DNA from: Pseudomonas svalbardensis
GTDB lineage: Bacteria > Pseudomonadota > Gammaproteobacteria > Pseudomonadales > Pseudomonadaceae
Assembly: GCF_030053115.1 (NCBI RefSeq)
Contig: NZ_CP125619.1
Coordinates: 4,847,501-4,911,500 of the forward strand
DNA: 64,000 bases
Direction: 5' to 3'
Position numbers and translations under genes: made by a program. Positions 54,454 through 62,816 of the stretch are shown here, piece after piece (the stretch's first letter is position 1; each line of letters begins with the position of its first letter). Under the pieces are notes generated by a model, which was given only the letters and a program-made list of their open reading frames with translations, did not search any database and was not told the origin of the DNA.

Positions 54454-57018
54454 ATGTCCTCTCGCCTTACCCGCCAACCTTCTTCACCTTCTCGCGTGCT
54501 GTCGCTGCTGACCGCCGCCATCCTGATGGCCGGCAGCGCGCAGCTCTGCGCCGCCACCGCTGCAGAGCAACCGACTCGCAACATGGGCGATTACGCGTTC
54601 GCCATCCCTCAGCAGTCGCTGGTCTCGGCACTTAATGCCTTTACCGCCGTGACCGGTTGGCAGGTCGGCTTGCCGGCAGAACTGGCTGAAGGCGTGGCCT
54701 CGCCGGGCGTACGGGGTTCGTTGCCACCGGAAAAAGCCCTCGATCGCCTGTTGGTGGGGACCAACCTGAGCTATCGCAAACTGGGCACCAACAACATCGT
54801 GCTGGAGAAACGCAGCAACAGCAGCGCGCTCAACCTGGACCAGGTGACCATCAGCGCCACCCGCCAGGAACAGGACGTGAACAGCGTGCCGAGCACCGTC
54901 ACCGTCCACACCCGCGAAGCGCTGGACCGCAACAACGTGAATAACATCAAAGATCTGGTGCGCTACGAGCCCGGTGTTTCGGTGGGCGGTGCCGGTCAAC
55001 GCGCCGGCCTCACTGGCTACAACATCCGCGGTATCGACGGCGACCGCGTACTGACCCAGGTCGACGGTGTGCAGGTGCCCGACAGCTTCTTCAACGGCCC
55101 TTACGCGCAGACCAACCGCAACTACGTCGACCCCGAGATCGTCAAGCGCGTGGAGATTCTGCGCGGCCCGGCGTCCGTGCTCTACGGCAGCAACGCCATT
55201 GGCGGCGCGGTCAGCTACTACACCCTGGACCCGGACGACATCATCAAACCGGGCAAGGATGTCGGCGCGCGCCTGAAAACCGGCTACAGCTCGGCCGATG
55301 ACAGCTGGTTGACCTCCGGTACCGTGGCCGGTCGCACCGGCGACTTCGACGGCCTGTTGCACTTGAGTCAGCGCAATGGTCATGAAACAGAGTCCTACGG
55401 CGAAACCGGCGGAACCGGCCTGAACCGCACCGAGGCCAACCCTGAGGACGTGCGCACCACCAACGTGCTGGCCAAACTGGGCTGGGACTACGCCGACGAT
55501 GCGCGCTTCGGCCTGACTTACGAGCACTACAAGGATGACCGCGACACCAATCAACTGAGCGCAGTGGGCGGCCCATTTAACGCAGGACGCGGTTTCGGCT
55601 TCTATAAATCCCGTACCGGCAACGACACCGTCACCCGCGAACGCTTCGGTCTGGAACACAGCTTCGGCCTGGACAGCGTCCTGGCTGACAACATCAAGTG
55701 GACGCTGAACTACCAGATCGCCAAGACTGACCAGAGCACCGAAGAAATCTACGCGCCGTCGCGCACGGTGCTGCGCAACCGCGAAACCACCTACAAGGAT
55801 CGCCAATGGGTGTTCGATGCCCAGGCTGACAAGTCGTTCGCCATCGCCGATACCGACCACCGCGTCACCTATGGCACGACCATCAAACAGGACAAAGTCA
55901 CCGGCCTGCGCACCGGTAGCGGCACCTGCCTGACCGTGGCCGGCGCTTGCCGGGTCATCGGTGCTGCCAGCGCCGCCGACACCCTGAAACCGGCCAGCGA
56001 CTTCCCGGACCCGACCATCAACAGCTACAGCCTGTTCGCCCAGGATCAGATCAGCTGGGGCAACTGGACGTTCCTGCCCGGAGCACGCTACGACTACACC
56101 GAACTCAAGCCGCACATCACCGACGAATTCCTGGTCACCGCCGACCAGAGCGGCAACGGCGTGGTGAGTGACAAGACGAAGACCTGGCATCGTCTGTCGC
56201 CAAAATTCGGCACCACCTATAGCTTCAACGACAATTACACCTGGTATGGCCAGTACGCCGAAGGCTTCCGCACACCGACCGCCAAGGCGCTGTACGGTCG
56301 CTTTGAAAACCTGGCCGGCGGCTATCAGGTCGCACCCAATCCCGACCTGGAACCGGAAAAGAGCAAGAGCTATGAAACCGGCCTGCGCGTCCAGTTCGAG
56401 GCAGGCACTTTCGATGTGGCGGTGTTCTACAACAAATACCGCGACTTCATCGACGAAAACGCCATCACGCCCGGCTACACCGAGACCACCTTCCAGAGCA
56501 ACAACATCGCGCACGCCAGCATCAAAGGCGTGGAGCTCAAGGGTCGCTTGAACCTGGACAGCTTCGGCGCCCCGACAGGTCTCTACACCCAAGGCTCGGT
56601 GGCGTACCTGTATGGCCGTAACGATGACAGCGGCCAGCCGCTGAACAGCATCAACCCGCTGACTGGCGTGTTCGGCCTGGGTTACGACCAGGACAACTAC
56701 GGCGCCCTGTTGAGCTGGACACTGGTCAAGCGCAAGACCCGCGTCGACAGCACCAGCTTCAAAACCCCGGACGGCACCAGCACCCAGTTCAAGACCCCGG
56801 GCTATGGCGTGCTTGACCTGGCCGGCTTCTACAAGGTGACCGACGACGTAACCGTCAACGCCGGTTTGTACAACCTGACCAACAAGAAGTACTGGCAGTG
56901 GGACGACGTGCGCGGTTACGACAGCGTCGGCGAAGCCTCGGTCACTCAACCGGCCAACCTCGACCGCCTGACTCAACCGGGTCGCAACTTCGCGATCAAT
57001 CTGGTCTGGGATATCTGA
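54454..57018 (+). CDS. hxuA: TonB-dependent heme receptor (HxuA-like)
   Basis: Outer-membrane heme/hemoprotein receptor, 854 residues. The signal peptide ends near LCAATAAE. An N-terminal STN signalling domain follows (YAFAIPQQSLVSALNAFTAV, LPPEKALDRLLVGTNLSYRK), as expected for a receptor that signals through HxuR. Next come a TonB box region (LDQVTISATRQEQ), the plug (IKDLVRYEPGVSVGG, EILRGPASVLYGSNAIGG) and a 22-strand barrel that ends in an aromatic-containing INLVWDI. FRTPTAKALYGRFEN is a heme-receptor landmark. The ATG at 54454 (CGGAG upstream) is preferred over a GTG 21 bp earlier. Confidence 0.92.
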   Translation: MSSRLTRQPSSPSRVLSLLTAAILMAGSAQLCAATAAEQPTRNMGDYAFAIPQQSLVSALNAFTAVTGWQVGLPAELAEGVASPGVRGSLPPEKALDRLLVGTNLSYRKLGTNNIVLEKRSNSSALNLDQVTISATRQEQDVNSVPSTVTVHTREALDRNNVNNIKDLVRYEPGVSVGGAGQRAGLTGYNIRGIDGDRVLTQVDGVQVPDSFFNGPYAQTNRNYVDPEIVKRVEILRGPASVLYGSNAIGGAVSYYTLDPDDIIKPGKDVGARLKTGYSSADDSWLTSGTVAGRTGDFDGLLHLSQRNGHETESYGETGGTGLNRTEANPEDVRTTNVLAKLGWDYADDARFGLTYEHYKDDRDTNQLSAVGGPFNAGRGFGFYKSRTGNDTVTRERFGLEHSFGLDSVLADNIKWTLNYQIAKTDQSTEEIYAPSRTVLRNRETTYKDRQWVFDAQADKSFAIADTDHRVTYGTTIKQDKVTGLRTGSGTCLTVAGACRVIGAASAADTLKPASDFPDPTINSYSLFAQDQISWGNWTFLPGARYDYTELKPHITDEFLVTADQSGNGVVSDKTKTWHRLSPKFGTTYSFNDNYTWYGQYAEGFRTPTAKALYGRFENLAGGYQVAPNPDLEPEKSKSYETGLRVQFEAGTFDVAVFYNKYRDFIDENAITPGYTETTFQSNNIAHASIKGVELKGRLNLDSFGAPTGLYTQGSVAYLYGRNDDSGQPLNSINPLTGVFGLGYDQDNYGALLSWTLVKRKTRVDSTSFKTPDGTSTQFKTPGYGVLDLAGFYKVTDDVTVNAGLYNLTNKKYWQWDDVRGYDSVGEASVTQPANLDRLTQPGRNFAINLVWDI

Positions 57019-57026
57019 CCCTGCCA

Positions 57027-57070
57027 CCTCACTGCGCTGCTTTTAGAAGTGGCGCAGTGAGGTTTTTTTT
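57027..57070 (+). terminator. Rho-independent terminator of the receptor gene
   Basis: CCTCACTGCGC pairs with GCGCAGTGAGG around a 14-base loop, followed by eight T residues, nine bp after the stop. The heme oxygenase gene downstream therefore needs readthrough or its own promoter. Confidence 0.92.
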
Positions 57071-57131
57071 ACTGTCAGGCGCCTGCTTATTCGTCTCGTT
57101 ACCAAGCGCCTCTTCTTCTCAAGGACTTCTC

Positions 57132-57740
57132 ATGACCACTCAGGACACTGCTCAACGCCCTGCTCTGCGTTCACAACGTTTGAACCAGATCACAAACGAG
57201 CCTCACACCAAGCTTGATGCCTTGGTCAAAGCCCACGCACCGTTTGAAACCCAGGCCAACTTCGCGCGTTTCGTGGTGGCTCAGTATTTGTTTCAGTCGG
57301 AACTGGTGTCGCTGTACAACGATGCCGAATTGACCGCCATCGTCCCGAACCTGCCAGCTCGCTGCCGTGCTGAAGCAGCCAAGGCGGATCTGGCGGACCT
57401 GGAAACTGAAGTTCCAGCGCCAGTCGCCGGTGCGGTGAAGAACCCAACCAAAGCCGAGGCGCTGGGTTGGCTGTTCGTGTCAGAAGGTTCAAAACTTGGC
57501 GCGGCGTTCCTGATCAAGCGTGCCGTAGGTCTTGGGTTAAGCGAAACCTTCGGTGCTCGTCATCTCGCTGAACCGGCCGGTGGCCGCGCTGAGGGCTGGA
57601 AGAGCTTCGTCAAAACCCTCGACGGGCTGGAACTCAGCGCACAAGAAGAAGCCGAGTTGGATAAAGGCGCTATCGACGCGTTCAACCGCTTCACCGTATT
57701 ACTGGAACAGGCCTACGCCTCCACCCCCGAACTCGCCTGA
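57132..57740 (+). CDS. hemO: Biliverdin-producing heme oxygenase
   Basis: Opens the heme ring to release iron. 202 residues, all-helical. The axial histidine is in TNEPHTKLDALVKAHAPFET, and the distal helix glycines are in EGSKLGAAFLIKRAVGLGLS. The family length is about 200. AAGGAC precedes the ATG at 57132. It follows the TonB receptor gene, so heme import and iron release are clustered. It is the HemO/PigA type of Gram-negative enzyme by pattern. Confidence 0.9.
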   Translation: MTTQDTAQRPALRSQRLNQITNEPHTKLDALVKAHAPFETQANFARFVVAQYLFQSELVSLYNDAELTAIVPNLPARCRAEAAKADLADLETEVPAPVAGAVKNPTKAEALGWLFVSEGSKLGAAFLIKRAVGLGLSETFGARHLAEPAGGRAEGWKSFVKTLDGLELSAQEEAELDKGAIDAFNRFTVLLEQAYASTPELA

Positions 57741-57755
57741 AGAAATACATCCCCC

Positions 57756-57845
57756 TGTGGGAGCGAGCCTGCTCGCGAAGGCGGAGTACCAGTCAACATC
57801 TTGATTGGATGTGACATCGCCTTCGCGAGCAGGCTCGCTCCCACA
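57756..57845. repeat. REPIN pair
   Basis: TGTGGGAGCGAGCCTGCTCG ... and CGAGCAGGCTCGCTCCCACA form near-perfect inverted arms about 90 bp apart, between hemO and the YbaN-like gene. Confidence 0.9.
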
Positions 57846-57903
57846 AGGAATTGAGTAAGTCTGCTAGATCCTGATCTAACCTCAATTACCATCCGTGAGC
57901 CCT

Positions 57904-58299
57904 ATGCCTCACCTTTCCGCCTCGAAACTCGCCCGTCAGCTGTTTGGTTTACTCGCCTACATCAGCCTGGGCATCGGCCTGATCGCCATCGTCGTACCCG
58001 GCCTGCCGACCACCGAGTTCATCCTGCTGGCCGCCTGGGCCGCGACCAAAAGTTCGCCGCGCCTGAGTGCCTGGCTGGAAAACCATCGGCTGTTCGGTTC
58101 CATCCTGCGTAACTGGCGAAACGGCAAAATCATCGCCCGCCGAGCCAAGGTCAGCGCCACCGCCAGCATGCTGCTGTGCGCCGGGTTGATGCTGGTGATG
58201 CTCGATCATGGATGGCCGATTTACCTGGCCATCGCCGGCATGAGCCTGGGTAATGTGTGGATCTGGTCACGGCCGGAAACGTTGCCGACAATCTCCTGA
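57904..58299 (+). CDS. YbaN/DUF454 family inner-membrane protein
   Basis: A 131-residue protein with about three membrane segments. The family motif [20 protein letters not shown] then [20 protein letters not shown] identifies DUF454 (YbaN). [14 protein letters not shown] [20 protein letters not shown] and [13 protein letters not shown] follow. Function unknown; members often lie near heme or iron genes. ATG at 57904 is used; a GTG nine bases earlier is possible. Confidence 0.85.
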   Translation: MPHLSASKLARQLFGLLAYISLGIGLIAIVVPGLPTTEFILLAAWAATKSSPRLSAWLENHRLFGSILRNWRNGKIIARRAKVSATASMLLCAGLMLVMLDHGWPIYLAIAGMSLGNVWIWSRPETLPTIS

Positions 58300-58477
58300 A
58301 TTTCTGTCATTTTCAGGGCATTTTCCTGCGCAAACGTTCAACTATTACCGTTCGTCGGTTTTGCGTTCATGTAACCTCCGCCCACGCCGATGTGCATTAA
58401 ATGGCGCTGAATGGACTTGGCGAACCGGGTCGATCCCGACTCACAGCCAACACCTCATCCATTCGCGAGCTCGTCCT

Positions 58478-60616
58478 ATGTTCGACTCTCTCTCCATCCG
58501 CCTGAAAATCGTCCTGCTGTCCGGTCTGTGCCTGCTGGGCGTGGTCGTCCTGATCGTCGGCATGAACATCTACCAGACCGATCAGAACGATGAACTGGTC
58601 AGCGCCTCCAGCAGCAAGATGCTCACCGCCAGCGTGCAGAACCTGCTCCAGGCCAAGGCCGCCGAGCAAGCGGTACGGGTGCAGAAGACCTTCGGTGAAA
58701 GCCTGCTGGTGGTGACCGCCCTGGCCGATCAGATCGAGGACATGCGCAACATGGCGACCAAGCGCTCCCTTGACGCCGGCACCCTGCGTGAAGAGTTGAA
58801 CCAGAGCCTGAAAACCGCCTTCGAGCGCAACAGCAAAGTGCTCGGCATCTGGCTGGCGTTCGAGCCCAATGGCCTCGACGGCAAGGACAGCGAATTCGCC
58901 AACGATGCGGCTCGCCAGTCCAACGAAGCCGGTCGTTTCGCCAGCTACTGGAGCCGTGCCGGCGGTGTCGGGATCAACACGATCATGCTCGAAGACGACA
59001 TGACCAAAACCACCTTGAGCCTCAGCGGCACACCCTATAACAGCTGGTACACCTGCCCTCGCGACAGCAAGCGTACCTGCCTGCTCGACCCCTATGCCGA
59101 CACCGTCGCCGGCAAGGAAATGCTGATGACCACCATTTCCGTACCGCTGCTGGTAGATGGTAAATCCATCGGTGTGGTGGGTGTGGACATTGCCCTCGAC
59201 GCGCTGCAAGCGGCGGCTGTCGACTCCCAACGCGATCTGTTCAACAGCGCCGGGCACATGCTGATCGTCTCCGGCAGCGGCGTGCTCGCGGGCTACAGCG
59301 TCGACGCGAGCAAGGTCGGCAAAAGCATCGGCGACACCCTGGGTGCAGACGGCAAGGACGTTCTGCAATTGCTCAGCGCTGGCACGCCGAAAATTATCGA
59401 ACAGGGCGACCTGATCCGTGCGGTGTACCCGGTCAGTCCGATTGCCGAGTCCAAGGCCTGGGGCGTGGTGATCGACCTGCCGAAACAAGTGTTGCTGGCC
59501 GACTCGGTAAAGTTGCAAGCCGTACTCGACGACGCCCAGCAAAGCGGCACGATCAAAGCGGTGCTAGTCGCTGTCATTGCCGGTCTGGTCGGACTGTTGC
59601 TGATCTGGCTGACGGCGTCCGGCGTGACCCGGCCGATCAACAGCGTGGCCGAAATGCTCAAGGCGATTGCCAGCGGCGACGGCGATCTGACGCAGCGTCT
59701 GCACTACAGCAAGAAAGACGAACTGGGCGAACTGGTGAGCTGGTTCAACCGTTTCCTCGACAAGTTGCAACCGACCATCGCGCAGATCAAACAAAGCATC
59801 ACCGATGCGCGCGGTACGGCCGACCAGTCTTCGGAAATCGCCCGCCAGACCAGCGAAGGCATGCAGGTGCAATTCCGCGAAATCGACCAGGTCGCCACCG
59901 CGTCCAACGAAATGAGCGCCACCGCCCACGACGTCGCCAACAGTGCCTCGAACGCGGCGAACGCGGCCAAGGGTGCCGACCAGTCGGCCCGCGACGGCAT
60001 GCAGATCATCGAACGCAGCACCCGCGACATCAATCAACTGGCCGACGAAGTCAGCAAGGCCGTGACCGAAGTCGAAGCATTGGCGGTCAACAGCGAGCAG
60101 ATCGGTTCGGTGCTGGAAGTGATCCGTAGCATCGCCGAACAAACCAACCTGCTGGCGCTCAACGCGGCGATTGAAGCGGCGCGTGCCGGCGAGAGCGGTC
60201 GCGGGTTTGCGGTGGTCGCCGATGAAGTGCGCAACCTGGCCAAACGCACCCAGGACTCGGTGGAAGAAATCCGCATCGTCATCGAGCGCATCCAGACTGG
60301 CACTCGCGGCGTGGTGGCCACGATGCATTCGAGCCAGACCCAGGCTCATAGCAACGCCGGGCAGATCCAGCAAGCGGTGCAGGCCTTGAGCAAAATCAGC
60401 GACGCGGTGACGGTCATCAGCGACATGAACCTGCAAATCGCCAGCGCCGCCGAACAGCAAAGCGCGGTGGCCGAAGAGGTCAACCGCAACGTCTCGGCGA
60501 TCCGCACCGTCACCGAAACCCTGACCGGCCAGGCCACCGAATCGGCACAGATCAGCAGCCATCTCAACTCGCTGACCACCCACCAGATGAAATTGATGGA
60601 TCAGTTTCGGGTTTAA
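58478..60616 (+). CDS. dCache-type methyl-accepting chemotaxis protein
   Basis: A 712-residue transmembrane chemoreceptor. Helix 1 (~residues 10-30) is followed by a large periplasmic dCache domain with [20 protein letters not shown] then [20 protein letters not shown]. Helix 2 (~350-372), HAMP ([20 protein letters not shown]) and an MCP signalling hairpin ([20 protein letters not shown]) complete it. The start [20 protein letters not shown] resembles TlpQ/McpU-type polyamine/histamine receptors of Pseudomonas; ligand assignment is tentative. The ATG at 58478 is chosen; the frame extends upstream to 58253 without support. Confidence 0.9.
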   Translation: MFDSLSIRLKIVLLSGLCLLGVVVLIVGMNIYQTDQNDELVSASSSKMLTASVQNLLQAKAAEQAVRVQKTFGESLLVVTALADQIEDMRNMATKRSLDAGTLREELNQSLKTAFERNSKVLGIWLAFEPNGLDGKDSEFANDAARQSNEAGRFASYWSRAGGVGINTIMLEDDMTKTTLSLSGTPYNSWYTCPRDSKRTCLLDPYADTVAGKEMLMTTISVPLLVDGKSIGVVGVDIALDALQAAAVDSQRDLFNSAGHMLIVSGSGVLAGYSVDASKVGKSIGDTLGADGKDVLQLLSAGTPKIIEQGDLIRAVYPVSPIAESKAWGVVIDLPKQVLLADSVKLQAVLDDAQQSGTIKAVLVAVIAGLVGLLLIWLTASGVTRPINSVAEMLKAIASGDGDLTQRLHYSKKDELGELVSWFNRFLDKLQPTIAQIKQSITDARGTADQSSEIARQTSEGMQVQFREIDQVATASNEMSATAHDVANSASNAANAAKGADQSARDGMQIIERSTRDINQLADEVSKAVTEVEALAVNSEQIGSVLEVIRSIAEQTNLLALNAAIEAARAGESGRGFAVVADEVRNLAKRTQDSVEEIRIVIERIQTGTRGVVATMHSSQTQAHSNAGQIQQAVQALSKISDAVTVISDMNLQIASAAEQQSAVAEEVNRNVSAIRTVTETLTGQATESAQISSHLNSLTTHQMKLMDQFRV

Positions 60617-60634
60617 ACAGGCGCCACCGAACAA

Positions 60635-60718
60635 TGTGGGCTTGCTCGCGAAAGCGGTACATCAGCCAACATCAATGTTGAATGTAAAACCGCCTTCACG
60701 AGCAAACCCGCTCCCACA
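60635..60718. repeat. Degenerate REPIN
   Basis: TGTGGGCTTGCTCGCGAAAG and inverted CGAGCAAACCCGCTCCCACA arms. The left arm lacks the usual GAGCGG block, so this copy is more diverged. Confidence 0.8.
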
Positions 60719-60781
60719 GGTTTCATCCGGCCTGTCATCTAATTTGATCTATGCTCGGGCTCTCGTTCCGGAGGGCCTTCG

Positions 60782-62113
60782 ATGACTGATTTACTCACGT
60801 CCATTCAAGCCGCACTCGGCTTGCCTCACACCCAGGTCAAGTTCACCTCGAACGGCGCCCTGCCCTCGGCGTTTGCTGTCACCGACCTGGCGTGCGCCAG
60901 CATTGCCGCCGCCGGCCAGGCTGCCAGCGAATGGCTGCAGCAACAAACCGGTCGCTTACCCAGCCTTGAGATCGACCGCCGCCTGGCCTCTTTCTGGTTT
61001 GCCACTTCGATCCGCCCGATAGGCTGGAGCGTCCCGCCGCTGTGGGATCCGGTCGCCGGTGACTACGCGGCCAAAGATGGATGGATCCGCCTGCACACCA
61101 ACGCGCCCCATCACCGCGCCGCTGCCGAAACTGTTCTGGGCTCCTGTGCCGACCGTGCAGCGATGGCGAGCAAGGTTGCTCAATGGGTCAAAAGTGATCT
61201 GGAGCAGGCCGTAGTCGATGCCGGTGGCTGCGCCGCCGAGATGCGTACCTGGGCGCAATGGCAGGCCCATCCCCAAGGTCAGGCCGTGAACGCCGAGCCG
61301 CTGATTCAGTTCGCCGCCAACAGCAGCCAGAACGCCAAACCGTGGCAAGGCTCGGTGGCGCAACCGCTGGCCGGGATCAAGGTACTGGATTTGACCCGCG
61401 TACTCGCCGGACCTGTCGCCAGCCGCTTCCTCGCAGGGCTTGGCGCCGACGTTTTGCGAATCGACTCACCAACCTGGAACGAACCGGGCGTGGTGCCGGA
61501 AGTCACCCTGGGCAAACGCTGCGCGCGCCTGGACCTGCACGACAAGACTGATCGCGCGGTGTTCGAAAGCCTGCTCAAGGACGCTGACATTCTGCTCCAC
61601 GGCTACCGCGCCGACGCACTGGAACGCCTGGGTTACGGTGTCGCCGAACGCCAGAAACTGGCGCCCGGCCTGATCGACGTCAACCTCAATGCCTACGGTT
61701 GGAGCGGCCCGTGGCAGAACCGCCGCGGCTTCGACAGCCTGGTGCAAATGAGCAGCGGAATCGCCGACGCCGGCATGCGATGGAAGAACGCGGATAAGCC
61801 GACGCCACTGCCGGTGCAGGCGCTGGATCATGCGACCGGGTATTTGATGGCGGCTGCGGCGATCACGTTGCTGGGGCGTGGCGGGTCGGCCCGGTTGTCG
61901 CTGGCGCGGACGGCGAAGTTGTTGATTGAACAGGGCGCAGGTTCACACGAACCGCTACGGGCAGAGGATGAAAACGATCAGGGCATGTTGGTTGAGCAGA
62001 CAACCTGGGGACCGGCGCATCGACTTCATGTGCCACTGAAAATCACCGGAACTCCGATGCAGTGGGCACTTCCTGCCGGGGAATTGGGTTCCCATCGCGC
62101 ACAGTGGTGGTGA
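60782..62113 (+). CDS. CaiB/BaiF family III CoA-transferase
   Basis: A 443-residue cytoplasmic enzyme that moves CoA between carboxylic acids. The family core starts near residue 197: GIKVLDLTRVLAGPVASRFL, LGADVLRIDSPTWNEPG, with LLHGYRADALERLGYG and FDSLVQMSSGIADAG further on. The ~190 residues before the core look like a partial second CaiB-like domain (SFWFATSIRPIGWSVPPLW), giving the extended form. The catalytic Asp usually near residue 170 of the core was not placed. CGGAGG precedes the ATG. Flanked by REPINs; no operon partner. Confidence 0.85.
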   Translation: MTDLLTSIQAALGLPHTQVKFTSNGALPSAFAVTDLACASIAAAGQAASEWLQQQTGRLPSLEIDRRLASFWFATSIRPIGWSVPPLWDPVAGDYAAKDGWIRLHTNAPHHRAAAETVLGSCADRAAMASKVAQWVKSDLEQAVVDAGGCAAEMRTWAQWQAHPQGQAVNAEPLIQFAANSSQNAKPWQGSVAQPLAGIKVLDLTRVLAGPVASRFLAGLGADVLRIDSPTWNEPGVVPEVTLGKRCARLDLHDKTDRAVFESLLKDADILLHGYRADALERLGYGVAERQKLAPGLIDVNLNAYGWSGPWQNRRGFDSLVQMSSGIADAGMRWKNADKPTPLPVQALDHATGYLMAAAAITLLGRGGSARLSLARTAKLLIEQGAGSHEPLRAEDENDQGMLVEQTTWGPAHRLHVPLKITGTPMQWALPAGELGSHRAQWW

Positions 62114-62121
62114 CTTTTCGG

Positions 62122-62214
62122 ACGCCTTCGCGGGCAAGCCCGCACAGGTTTAGCGTCGTGCTCATTACCGGCATCCGACACAAAAACTGTGGGAGCGGGC
62201 TTGCCCGCGAAGAG
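62122..62214. repeat. REPIN pair
   Basis: CCTTCGCGGGCAAGCCCGCA and TGTGGGAGCGGGCTTGCCCG arms around ~45 bp, downstream of the CoA-transferase gene. Confidence 0.85.
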
Positions 62215-62245
62215 GCCCGAAAGTCAGCAAAAATATCGGATCAGC

Positions 62246-62423
62246 TCAGTCTGGCCGACTCAACGAAGTCCACAGCAACTGCGCCGCATGCCCTCGACAA
62301 GGCCGCCACGCCTCTGCCCGCGCCTCGGGGAACACATGAGTGGTGCCGAACACATCGAGCGCCAAAGGCTGCCCATAAAAGACGAACGCCAGGGTCAGCA
62401 TGCCGACGACGGTGATCGCCCAA
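62246..62423 (-). pseudogene. Inverted fragment resembling the arcD N-terminal region
   Basis: On the minus strand WAITVVGMLTLAFVF (bases 62379-62423) parallels WAITAIGMLTLAFVF of ArcD at 62951-62996; the DNA matches at most positions. After that the frame reads YGQPLALDVFGTTHVFPEAR and stops at 62246 without further ArcD likeness. No start codon or ribosome site is present. It is interpreted as an inverted scrap of an amino-acid permease gene fused to unknown sequence, not a functional gene. Confidence 0.4.
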
Positions 62424-62816
62424 CCCTTTAACTAAATAGTCAAACGGTAATAATGTTTATTGATTAATGGGCCATTAACGTAATTTTATTTATAGCCCGT
62501 GCTTCTATCACACGCGTTCTCAATAGCAGTTTTGTGTGTCTAACTTAATAATTCAATTCTCAACTACACGCAAACAAGAAAATTTGCGAAAACTCAAAAA
62601 CAAACTAGCTTCAAAACTCCATGCGATAGGCATTATTTCTGTTTGATCTGGCCGAGGCCTTTGGATAGGGCTTTCGAGCAGTACCGTTATGTCCGGTAAA
62701 AGTTCATAAGTCTTTCATTAACAATGGAATGTGCCTATGCATTGATCCATGTCAGATGAGTGAATAACTAACAGAATTATTCTGTTGTCTCTCTTCTCCT
62801 GCATTGGAGTCATGCA
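62424..62816. other. AT-rich arcD leader, 393 bp
   Basis: Markedly AT-rich compared with the neighbours; no open frame with a ribosome site. It holds the arcD promoter region including the Anr-like site at 62742-62755. A short inverted repeat (TTGATTAATGGGCCATTAA) lies near 62460. The rest is unassigned. Confidence 0.6.
62742..62755. promoter_or_regulatory. Anr/FNR-like site upstream of arcD
   Basis: TTGAT-CCAT-GTCAG keeps the left half of TTGAT-N4-ATCAA and two of the right-half mismatches allowed in weak sites. Located 61 bp before the arcD ATG. Anr control of arcDABC is known in Pseudomonas. Confidence 0.5.

Noticed and set aside
54484..57027. 847-codon frame antisense to the heme receptor
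   Set aside because: Shadow frame produced by high-GC codon bias on the opposite strand; its translation has no domain features, while the plus strand encodes a complete TonB receptor.
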